This document shows, piece by piece, positions 21,903 through 31,158 of a stretch of DNA of 64,000 nucleotides. The notes under the pieces are model-generated. The model saw nothing but the letters and a program-made list of their open reading frames with translations. It did no database searches and had not been told where the DNA came from. Source of the DNA: Magicicada septendecula (taxonomy: Eukaryota; Arthropoda; Insecta; Hemiptera; Cicadidae); the NCBI GenBank assembly GCA_034769895.1, contig CM068369.1, positions 427,639,479-427,703,478 on the forward strand. Direction: 5' to 3'. A program made the translations under genes and the position numbers. Positions within the stretch are counted from its first letter, which is position 1. Each line of letters opens with the position of its first letter.

Positions 21903-22110
21903 TTTTGGCGTCCCAAATAACACAGGACTCCACAAATTTAAATTGCATTAAATTTGGTAAATTATATATGTATTGTTATATAATTTTGGCGCTCCAAGAT
22001 CGTGGGGCTATTCAAACACAAATAGATTTGTATTTGCAACCTGTATACACAAAAAGTATGATGTATTGATATAATTTTGTTGCCCATGAACGTGTGGCAT
22101 GATCCCCAAC
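21903..22110 (+). repeat. three diverged TTTTGGCG-type repeats
   Basis: TTTTGGCGTCCCAAATAACA (from 21904), TTTTGGCGCTCCAAGATCGT (from about 21986) and TTTTGTTGCCCATGAACGTG (from about 22076) recur about 80-90 bp apart, each after an AT-rich stretch. They resemble repeated, decayed primer-binding-site regions of LTR elements. Nothing else was recognised up to the array border at 22208. Confidence 0.4.
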
Positions 22111-22353
22111 ATGTAACTATTAAAATTTTTTTTTGTAGCTAAATGGTTGCTCAAAAAAATAGGGGTGTGTTAAATGAAAAATATATTATATGTAATAATA
22201 ATTTGCTAAGGAATTTGCTAGAAAAATATGTAACTGTACAGATGGTGTGGGACAGGGTTTAGGGGGTGGGGAAGGGCCATTATATTATAGCTTGTTGTGT
22301 GTGAGCAGGGTGGGGAGAGGGGTGAAGGGTTTGTTTTAAAAATAATTTCCGCC

Positions 22354-22403
22354 TATTCCGATCTGACGATGGGCTGTGAGGCTTGAAAGCGCTAATCGGG
22401 ATA
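22354..22403 (+). ncRNA. hammerhead ribozyme, PLE copy 1
   Basis: Stem I is TATTCCGAT (22354-22362) with ATCGGGATA (22395-22403), 9 bp with one G-U pair. The core boxes are CTGACGA (22363-22369) and GAAA (22385-22388). Stem II is GGGCT/GGCTT (three G-U pairs) closed by the GNRA-type loop GTGA, after one unpaired T. Stem III is minimal (A-U plus G-C, from GCGCT). The predicted cut follows the A of CTA at 22394, leaving a 95-nt leader before the ORF. Hammerheads with tiny stem III are known in PLE pseudo-LTRs. The weak stem II is a reservation. Confidence 0.8.
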
Positions 22404-22489
22404 ATTTTTATATAGTGGTGTGCAACTGTGATCATTCTGATTGCGATTTCAACCACTAACACAAATTTCTTCATTAAACGTCTGTTAAG

Positions 22490-24905
22490 ATGTGCAATCG
22501 ACTACAGGTAATGGGCAACAACAATGAGGTAATAAACGACAACAATAAGGTAAGTAAAGTTTTTAAATATCTTAAGTTAAAAGTTAAATTGAAGAGGGTT
22601 TTAAGTAAAATATGGTTTCATAAACAATGTCTGGATAATAATGTCATCCCAAAGTACGCTCAAGTTAAAATTAAAAATAAGAACAGTGTAGCCAAAAAAG
22701 TAAAAGAACAAAGCGAGAAGTTGTGGATAAAACTGGAAATAAGGTCACTCTACGGCTTAATCAATAGATATAATAGGGAATTATATGACAGACACATAGA
22801 ATTGTTAAGAATATACTCGTATGTAGAGTTAGAAGAAATATTATATAATTTTGGTTTGGGGTACGTAGAAAAGAAATTGGAAAATAAAAATAAAAAAATG
22901 GTAGATAAGTTAAATAAATTAATAAGAAAGAACGAAGTAAAAAAGGAACACCTCTCTAAGAATAACTATGAAAAAAGAGTAATAAACCTTAGAGGTGAAT
23001 TTCAATACAGAAGAAAAAGAAATGTTAGCAAAAGGCTTAAAATACGCACCGCCACCAGAATTAAATCAAGAAAAAACGATTATTGAATGCGAAAGCATAA
23101 TACAAAAACTAGAAAATGAAAATGATAAAAAAAGAATAAGGTGGGAAGTAGGGAATGTAGTAGATAAAATATTTAAGAAAAGTTTGTATAATTCAAAAAA
23201 TGAACAAAAAATCAAATCAACTGTAACTAAACTAAAGAATAAAATTAAGAAAAATGATATTATAGTTACGAAGGCGGACAAAGGAAATACAATGGTACTA
23301 CTGGGAAAGGACGAATACATAAAGAAAACGGAAGAATTTATAAGGGAAGGACCATACGAGGAAATAAAGTATGATTATACAAGTAAGTACCAGTCAAGGA
23401 TAAAACAAATGATGAAACAGATAACATTTATAGAAGAAAGTAAGAAAAAGTATTTATTGGAAAGTAATCCAACAGCACCAACTTTTAAAAGTCAGGTTAA
23501 GATACATAAAGAAGGAAAACCAATTAGACCGATTGTTTCTTTTATTAATGCACCTATTTATAAATTATCAAAGGAAGTTAGCAGAGTACTGAGAGAGAAA
23601 TATGAATTTGGGACAAAATACAACATAGAGAATAATGTAAAATTGGTAGAAAAATTAGAAAATATTAGGATTAATGTAAATACAAAATTGATATCACTGG
23701 ATGTTAAGGACATGTTTACCAATATCACAGTAAATAAAGTTATTAAGTTAATAAACAATAATAATATGGGAGAATACAGGTATAAAAAGCAGTTGATGAA
23801 AGTAATTAAAGAATGTGTAAATCAGAACTATTTTAGGTTTAATAACAAGTTTTATATACAGAAAAAAGGTTTACCTATGGGGTCTTCATTATCCCCTATT
23901 CTTGCTGAAATATACATGAATGATTTTGAAAAGCAATTAATAACTTCCACTAAGTATAAAGACAATATAAAATTATGGTCTAGATACGTTGATGATGTAT
24001 TAGTAATTTGGGAAGGAAGCATAGAAGAAGTGCATGAGTTTATAAATGAGGTAAATAATAAGGATAAAAACTTACAATTTAAAGAAGAGATAGGAGGTAA
24101 GAAAATAAATTACTTAGATTTGAACATAGAAATTAAGGATAATGAGAAACTACAGTTTGGGATATTTAGGAAAGAGTCGTATTCTGATATAATTATACCA
24201 AGAGAGTCTTACCACCCATATAGATATAAAATGGCGGCAATCAATACATTTTGTTACAGAGCTCAGAAGTGTTTAAAAGTGACCGAATCAAAAGATAGGG
24301 AGTTAAAAACGATAAAGGGAATTGTAAGGAATAATAATTATAACACCAACATAGTGGATAAAGTTATGAAAAGGGTTAACATACAAAAAGCTAAAATAGA
24401 ACCAGAACAAAAGAATTATGCAGGGTCATTGACATACATAGGTTCACATACTAGAAAAATTATAAAATGTTTTAATAAATATGGAGTAGATATAGCTATT
24501 AAAAAATGTGAAACGGTATTTGATAAGATAAGGAATAAGAATATAGAAAAAATTCCAGTATTACAGAAAAGCGGAATTTATAAATTAAAATGTAAAGACT
24601 GCAACAAAGTGTACCTAGGTGAGACAGGACGAAAATTCGTATGCAGGTTGTCTGACCACAAACGTGGAGAAGGTAATAGAACAACCAATTCGTTATACGC
24701 AAGACATTTCATAGAAGACAACCATAAGTTTGTTAATCCTTTGGAAGAATACGAAATTGTAAAAGTAGTAAATAACACAGTTGAAAGGAAGCTTAGAGAG
24801 GAGTTAGAAATATTAAAAGAAACAGAAAAAGGGTTAGACAATTTAATTAATATTAAAATTAAATTTGATAATGAAGAAATATTTTATAACATGATTAAGA
24901 AGTAA
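22490..24905 (+). pseudogene. PLE copy 1, RT/GIY-YIG ORF with frameshift
   Basis: Compared with its neighbours this copy lacks 2 nt at about 22990 (CCTTAGAGG where others have CCTTACAGAGG). The ORF breaks after residue about 167 and resumes in another frame to the normal stop at 24903-24905. It is the most divergent copy: it alone carries E209, G273, V387, N424 and T779 where every other copy has G, R, I, D and R. It is the edge unit of the array, next to unique sequence. Its ribozyme is intact. The RT motifs (YVDD) and GIY-YIG region remain readable in the second frame. Confidence 0.9.
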
Positions 24906-25027
24906 ATGATAGAGGACAGATAGATAAGATTAAGAATTATTTGCATAGTACTAATTGGATGGTTAAAATAAGGGTGTGTGACTGACCCACGTGTGTGGAG
25001 AGGAAGTAGGGTAAGTTTAAAAGGATG

Positions 25028-25032
25028 CACGC

Positions 25033-25068
<36 letters not shown>
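25028..25068 (+). repeat. (CA)n microsatellite, spacer 1-2
   Basis: About 41 bp with G interruptions at its start (CACGCACACGCAC). Confidence 0.95.
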
Positions 25069-25070
<2 letters not shown>

Positions 25071-25117
25071 AAACACAAGGAATTTGCTAGAAAAATATGT
25101 AACTGTACAGATGGTGT

Positions 25118-25145
25118 GGGACAGGGTTTAGGGGGTGGGGAAGGG
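25118..25145 (+). other. G-quadruplex-type motif 1 (representative)
   Basis: G runs of 3, 3, 5, 4 and 3 separated by loops ACA, TTTA, T and AA fit the G3+N1-7 quadruplex rule. The same block recurs in every spacer, including copy 1 at 22249-22276. Confidence 0.6.
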
Positions 25146-25176
25146 CCATTATATTATAGCTTGTTGTGTGTGAGCA

Positions 25177-25199
25177 GGGTGGGGGAGAGGGGTGAAGGG
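25177..25199 (+). other. G-quadruplex-type motif 2 (representative)
   Basis: G runs of 3, 5, 4 and 3 with loops T, AGA and TGAA. It recurs in the spacers with slight changes: copies 1 and 3 have a shorter second run, and copies 9 and 10 have GTGTTGGAG there, which breaks that run. Confidence 0.55.
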
Positions 25200-25223
25200 T
25201 TTGTTTTTAAAATAATTTCTGCC

Positions 25224-25273
25224 TATTCCGATCTGACGATGGGCTGTGAGGCTTGAAAGCGCTAATCGGGATA
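25224..25273 (+). ncRNA. hammerhead ribozyme, PLE copy 2
   Basis: All core boxes and the 9-bp stem I are the same as in copy 1. The predicted cut is after 25264. Confidence 0.8.
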
Positions 25274-25359
25274 ATTTTTATATAGTGGTGTGCAACTGTG
25301 ATCATTCTCATTGTGATTTCAACCACTAACACAAATTTCTTCATTAAACGTCTGTTAAG

Positions 25360-27777
25360 ATGTGCAATCGACTACAGGTAATGGGCAACAACAATGAGGT
25401 AATAAACGACAACAATAAGGTAAGTAAAGTTTTTAAATATCTTAAGTTAAAAGTTAAATTGAAGAGGGTTTTAAGTAAAATATGGTTTCATAAACAATGT
25501 CTGGATAATAATGTCATCCCAAAGTACGCTCAAGTTAAAATTAAAAATAAGAACAGTGTAGCCAAAAAAGTAAAAGAACAAAGCGAGAAGTTGTGGATAA
25601 AACTGGAAATAAGGTCACTCTACGGCTTAATCAATAGATATAATAGGGAATTATATGACAGACACATAGAATTGTTAAGAATATACTCGTATGTAGAGTT
25701 AGAAGAAATATTATATAATTTTGGTTTGGGGTACGTGGAAAAGAAATTGGAAAATAAAAATAAAAAAATGGTAGATAAGTTAAATCAATTAATAAGAAAG
25801 AACGAAGTAAAAAAGGAACACCTCTCTAAGAATAACTATGAAAAAAGAGTAATAAACCTTACAGAGGTGAATTTCAATACAGAAGAAAAAGAAATGTTAG
25901 CAAAAGGCTTAAAATACGCACCGCCACCAGAATTAAATCAAGAAAAAACGATTATTGAATGCGAAAGCATAATACAAAAACTAGGAAATGAAAATGATAA
26001 AAAAAGAATAAGGTGGGAAGTAGGGAATGTAGTAGATAAAATATTTAAGAAAAGTTTGTATAATTCAAAAAATGAACAAAAAATCAAATCAACTGTAACT
26101 AAACTAAAGAATAAAATAAAGAAAAATGATATTATAGTTACGAAGGCGGACAAAGGAAATACAATGGTACTACTGAGAAAGGACGAATACATAAAGAAAA
26201 CGGAAGAATTTATAAGGGAAGGACCATACGAGGAAATAAAGTATGATTATACAAGTAAGTACCAGTCAAGGATAAAACAAATGATGAAACTGATAACATT
26301 TATAGAAGAAAGTAAGAAAAAGTATTTATTGGAAAGTAATCCAACAGCACCAACTTTTAAAAGTCAGGTTAAGATACATAAAGAAGGAAAACCAATTAGA
26401 CCGATTGTTTCTTTTATTAATGCACCTATTTATAAATTATCAAAGGAAGTTAGCAGAGTACTGAGAGAGAAATATGAATTTGGGACAAAATACAACATAG
26501 AGAATAATGTAAAATTGATAGAAAAATTAGAAAATATTAGGATTAATGTAAATACAAAATTGATATCACTGGATGTTAAGGACATGTTTACCAATATCAC
26601 AGTAAATAAAGTTATTAAGTTAATAAACGATAATAATATGGGAGAATACAGGTATAAAAAGCAGTTGATGAAAGTAATTAAAGAATGTGTAAATCAGAAC
26701 TATTTTAGGTTTAATAACAAGTTTTATATACAGAAAAAAGGTTTACCTATGGGGTCTTCATTATCCCCTATTCTTGCTGAAATATACATGAATGATTTTG
26801 AAAAGCAATTAATAACTTCCACTAAGTATAAAGACAATATAAAATTATGGTCTAGATACGTTGATGATGTATTAGTAATTTGGGAAGGAAGCATAGAAGA
26901 AGTGCATGAGTTTATAAATGAGGTAAATAATAAGGATAAAAACTTACAATTTAAAGAAGAGATAGGAGGTAAGAAAATAAATTACTTAGATTTGAACATA
27001 GAAATTAAGGATAATGAGAAACTACAGTTTGGGATATTTAGGAAAGAGTCGTATTCTGATATAATTATACCAAGAGAGTCTTACCACCCATATAGATATA
27101 AAATGGCGGCAATCAATACATTTTGTTACAGAGCTCAGAAGTGTTTAAAAGTGACCGAATCAAAAGATAGGGAGTTAAAAACGATAAAGGGAATTGTAAG
27201 GAATAATAATTATAACACCAACATAGTGGATAAAGTTATGAAAAGGGTTAACATACAAAAAGCTAAAATAGAACCAGAACAAAAGAATTATGCAGGGTCA
27301 TTGACATACATAGGTTCACATACTAGAAAAATTATAAAATGTTTTAATAAATATGGAGTAGATATAGCTATTAAAAAATGTGAAACGGTATTTGATAAGA
27401 TAAGGAATAAGAATATAGAAAAAATTCCAGTATTACAGAAAAGCGGAATTTATAAATTAAAATGTAAAGACTGCAACAAAGTGTACCTAGGTGAGACAGG
27501 ACGAAAATTCGTATGCAGGTTGTCTGACCACAAACGTGGAGAAGGTAATAGAACAACCAATTCGTTATATGCAAGACATTTCATAGAAGACAACCATAAG
27601 TTTGTTAATCCTTTGGAAGAATACGAAATTGTAAAAGTAGTAAATAACACAGTTGAAAGGAAGCTTAGAGAGGAGTTAGAAATATTAAAAGAAAGAGAAA
27701 AAGGGTTAGACAATTTAATTAATATTAAAATTAAATTTGATAATGAAGAAATATTTTATAACATGATTAAGAAGTAA
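25360..27777 (+). CDS. PLE copy 2: reverse transcriptase with GIY-YIG endonuclease (805 aa)
   Basis: This is an intact ORF used as reference for the array. Residues 1-250 are Lys/Asn-rich and helical. The RT begins with TKADKGNTMVLL (261-272), the PLE-typical start, then KIHKEGKPIRPIVS (338-351), motif A SLDVKDMFTNI (403-413, D405), motif B GLPMGSSLSP (461-470), YVDD (500-503, two catalytic Asp) and NYLDL (541-545). The C-terminal endonuclease has GIY (696-698), C702 and C705, YLG (709-711), R715, R720 and H724, the Penelope-type GIY-YIG with a CxxC insert. The protein would nick DNA and copy its own RNA at the nick. This copy has H44, N132, Q143, L311 and L505. The ATG is followed by CAG-GTAATG and AAG-GTAAGT, which resemble splice donors. 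Confidence 0.95.
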   Translation: MCNRLQVMGNNNEVINDNNKVSKVFKYLKLKVKLKRVLSKIWFHKQCLDNNVIPKYAQVKIKNKNSVAKKVKEQSEKLWIKLEIRSLYGLINRYNRELYDRHIELLRIYSYVELEEILYNFGLGYVEKKLENKNKKMVDKLNQLIRKNEVKKEHLSKNNYEKRVINLTEVNFNTEEKEMLAKGLKYAPPPELNQEKTIIECESIIQKLGNENDKKRIRWEVGNVVDKIFKKSLYNSKNEQKIKSTVTKLKNKIKKNDIIVTKADKGNTMVLLRKDEYIKKTEEFIREGPYEEIKYDYTSKYQSRIKQMMKLITFIEESKKKYLLESNPTAPTFKSQVKIHKEGKPIRPIVSFINAPIYKLSKEVSRVLREKYEFGTKYNIENNVKLIEKLENIRINVNTKLISLDVKDMFTNITVNKVIKLINDNNMGEYRYKKQLMKVIKECVNQNYFRFNNKFYIQKKGLPMGSSLSPILAEIYMNDFEKQLITSTKYKDNIKLWSRYVDDVLVIWEGSIEEVHEFINEVNNKDKNLQFKEEIGGKKINYLDLNIEIKDNEKLQFGIFRKESYSDIIIPRESYHPYRYKMAAINTFCYRAQKCLKVTESKDRELKTIKGIVRNNNYNTNIVDKVMKRVNIQKAKIEPEQKNYAGSLTYIGSHTRKIIKCFNKYGVDIAIKKCETVFDKIRNKNIEKIPVLQKSGIYKLKCKDCNKVYLGETGRKFVCRLSDHKRGEGNRTTNSLYARHFIEDNHKFVNPLEEYEIVKVVNNTVERKLREELEILKEREKGLDNLINIKIKFDNEEIFYNMIKK

Positions 27778-27899
27778 ATGATAGAGGACAGATAGATAAG
27801 ATTAAGAATTATTTGCATAGTACTAATTGGATGGTTAAAATAAGGGTGTGTGACTGACCCACGTGTGTGGAGAGGACGTAGGGTAAGTTTAAAAGGATG

Positions 27900-28006
<107 letters not shown>

Positions 28007-28158
28007 AAACACAAGGAATTTGCTAGAAAAATATGTAACTGTACAGATGGTGTGGGACAGGGTTTAGGGGGTGGGGAAGGGCCATTATATTATAGCTTGT
28101 TGTGTGTGAGCAGGGTGGGGAGAGGGGTGAAGGGTTTGTTTTTAAAATAATTTCTGCC

Positions 28159-28208
28159 TATTCCGATCTGACGATGGGCTGTGAGGCTTGAAAGCGCTAA
28201 TCGGGATA
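28159..28208 (+). ncRNA. hammerhead ribozyme, PLE copy 3
   Basis: Intact core (CTGACGA, GAAA) and stem I. The predicted cut is after 28199. Confidence 0.8.
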
Positions 28209-28294
28209 ATTTTTATATAGTGGTGTGCAACTGTGATCATTCTGATTGTGATTTCAACCACTAACACAAATTTCTTCATTAAACGTCTGTTAAG

Positions 28295-30710
28295 ATGTGC
28301 AATCGACTACAGGTAATGGGCAACAACAATGAGGTAATAAACGACAACAATAAGGTAAGTAAAGTTTTTAAATATCTTAAGTTAAAAGTTAAATTGAAGA
28401 GGGTTTTAAGTAAAATATGGTTTCATAAACAATGTCTGGATAATAATGTCATCCCAAAGTACGCTCAAGTTAAAATTAAAAATAAGAACAGTGTAGCCAA
28501 AAAAGTAAAAGAACAAAGCGAGAAGTTGTGGATAAAACTGGAAATAAGGTCACTCTACGGCTTAATCAATAGATATAATAGGGAATTATATGACAGACAC
28601 ATAGAATTGTTAAGAATATACTCGTATGTAGAGTTAGAAGAAATATTATATAATTTTGGTTTGGGGTACGTGGAAAAGAAATTGGAAAAGAAAAATAAAA
28701 AAATGGTAGATAAGTTAAATCAATTAATAAGAAAGAACGAAGTAAAAAAGGAACACCTCTCTAAGAATAACTATGAAAAAAGAGTAATAAACCTTACAGA
28801 GGTGAATTTCAATACAGAAGAAAAAGAAATGTTAGCAAAAGGCTTAAAATACGCACCGCCACCAGAATTAAATCAAGAAAAAACGATTATTGAATGCGAA
28901 AGCATAATACAAAACTAGGAAATGAAAATGATAAAAAAAGAATAAGGTGGGAAGTAGGGAATGTAGTAGATAAAATATTTAAGAAAAGTTTGTATAATTC
29001 AAAAAATGAACAAAAAATCAAATCAACTGTAACTAAACTAAAGAATAAAATAAAGAAAAATGATATTATAGTTACGAAGGCAGACAAAGAAATACAATGG
29101 TACTACTGAGAAAGGACGAATACATAAAGAAAACGGAAGAATTTATAAGGGAAGGACCATACGAGGAAATAAAGTATGATTATACAAGTAAGTACCAGTC
29201 AAGGATAAAACAAATGATGAAACAGATAACATTTATAGAAGAAAGTAAGAAAAAGTATTTATTGGAAAGTAATCCAACAGCACCAACTTTTAAAAGTCAG
29301 GTTAAGATACATAAAGAAGGAAAACCAATTAGACCGATTGTTTCTTTTATTAATGCACCTATTTATAAATTATCAAAGGAAGTTAGCAGAGTACTGAGAG
29401 AGAAATATGAATTTGGGACAAAATACAACATAGAGAATAATGTAAAATTGATAGAAAAATTAGAAAATATTAGGATTAATGTAAATACAAAATTGATATC
29501 ACTGGATGTTAAGGACATGTTTACCAATATCACAGTAAATAAAGTTATTAAGTTAATAAACGATAATAATATGGGAGAATACAGGTATAAAAAGCAGTTG
29601 ATGAAAGTAATTAAAGAATGTGTAAATCAGAACTATTTTAGGTTTAATAACAAGTTTTATATACAGAAAAAAGGTTTGCCTATGGGGACTTCATTATCCC
29701 CTATTCTTGCTGAAATATACATGAATGATTTTGAAAAGCAATTAATAACTTCCACTAAGTATAAAGACAATATAAAATTATGGTCTAGATACGTTGATGA
29801 TGTATTCGTAATTTGGGAAGGAAGCATAGAAGAAGTGCATGAGTTTATAAATGAGGTAAATAATAAGGATAAAAACTTACAATTTAAAGAAGAGATAGGA
29901 GGTAAGAAAATAAATTACTTAGATTTGAACATAGAAATTAAGGATAATGAGAAACTACAGTTTGGGATATTTAGGAAAGAGTCGTATTCTGATATAATTA
30001 TACCAAGAGAGTCTTACCACCCATATAGATATAAAATGGCGGCAATCAATACATTTTGTTACAGAGCTCAGAAGTGTTTAAAAGTGACCGAATCAAAAGA
30101 TAGGGAGTTAAAAACGATAAAGGGAATTGTAAGGAATAATAATTATAACACCAACATAGTGGATAAAGTTATGAAAAGGGTTAACATACAAAAAGCTAAA
30201 ATAGAACCAGAACAAAAGAATTATGCAGGGTCATTGACATACATAGGTTCACATACTAGAAAAATTATAAAATGTTTTAATAAATATGGAGTAGATATAG
30301 CTATTAAAAAATGTGAAACGGTATTTGATAAGATAAGGAATAAGAATATAGAAAAAATTCCAGTATTACAGAAAAGCGGAATTTATAAATTAAAATGTAA
30401 AGACTGCAACAAAGTGTACCTAGGTGAGACAGGACGAAAATTCGTATGCAGGTTGTCTGACCACAAACGTGGAGAAGGTAATAGAACAACCAATTCGTTA
30501 TACGCAAGACATTTCATAGAAGACAACCATAAGTTTGTTAATCCTTTGGAAGAATACGAAATTGTAAAAGTAGTAAATAACACAGTTGAAAGGAAGCTTA
30601 GAGAGGAGTTAGAAATATTAAAAGAAAGAGAAAAAGGGTTAGACAATTTAATTAATATTAAAATTAAATTTGATAATGAAGAAATATTTTATAACATGAT
30701 TAAGAAGTAA
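28295..30710 (+). pseudogene. PLE copy 3, RT/GIY-YIG ORF with two frameshifts
   Basis: One A is missing from the run near 28914 (ATACAAAACTAGG), ending the first frame at 28918. One G is missing near 29089 (GACAAAGAAATAC). The remaining 537 residues from 29097 are open and hold all RT and endonuclease motifs. It shares T466 and F505 with copy 4 and has K132. If the two single-base losses are sequencing errors, this copy would be intact. Confidence 0.88.
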
Positions 30711-30832
30711 ATGATAGAGGACAGATAGATAAGATTAAGAATTATTTGCATAGTACTAATTGGATGGTTAAAATAAGGGTGTGTGACTGACCCACGTGTG
30801 TGGAGAGGAAGTAGGGTAAGTTTAAAAGGATG

Positions 30833-30867
30833 CACGCACACGCACACACACACACACACACACACAC
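30833..30867 (+). repeat. (CA)n microsatellite, spacer 3-4
   Basis: About 35 bp with two early G interruptions. Confidence 0.95.
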
Positions 30868-31022
30868 TGAAACACAAGGAATTTGCTAGAAAAATATGTA
30901 ACTGTACAGATGGTGTGGGACAGGGTTTAGGGGGTGGGGAAGGGCCATTATATTATAGCTTGTTTTGTGTGAGCAGGGTGGGGGAGAGGGGTGAAGGGTT
31001 TGTTTTTAAAATAATTTCTGCC

Positions 31023-31072
31023 TATTCCGATCTGACGATGGGCTGTGAGGCTTGAAAGCGCTAATCGGGATA
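31023..31072 (+). ncRNA. hammerhead ribozyme, PLE copy 4
   Basis: Intact core and stem I. The predicted cut is after 31063. Confidence 0.8.
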
Positions 31073-31158
31073 ATTTTTATATAGTGGTGTGCAACTGTGA
31101 TCATTCTCATTGTGATTTCAACCACTAACACAAATTTCTTCATTAAACGTCTGTTAAG

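Larger units (their letters stand above)
24906..25359 (+). other. representative spacer (pseudo-LTR) between PLE ORFs
   Basis: This 454-bp spacer shows the layout found between all copies: about 120 nt of 3' untranslated sequence after the stop, the (CA)n tract, CTGAAACACAAGG, two G-run clusters, the sequence CATTATATTATAGC between them, the hammerhead ribozyme, and a 95-nt leader ending AAG before the ATG. An in-frame TAA 12 nt upstream of the ATG fixes the start codon. No second ORF is present. The spacer would act as both 3' end of one unit and 5' end of the next. Confidence 0.75.

Noticed and set aside
23066-23320. Minus-strand frames of 66-87 codons recurring in every PLE unit
   Set aside because: Antisense shadows of the RT/endonuclease ORF. 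Their conservation only follows that of the sense ORF.
25100-25145. GTTTAGGGGG in the spacer as a telomeric repeat
   Set aside because: Only a single occurrence per unit, not a tandem of TTAGG or TTTAGGG. Better described as part of a G-run cluster.
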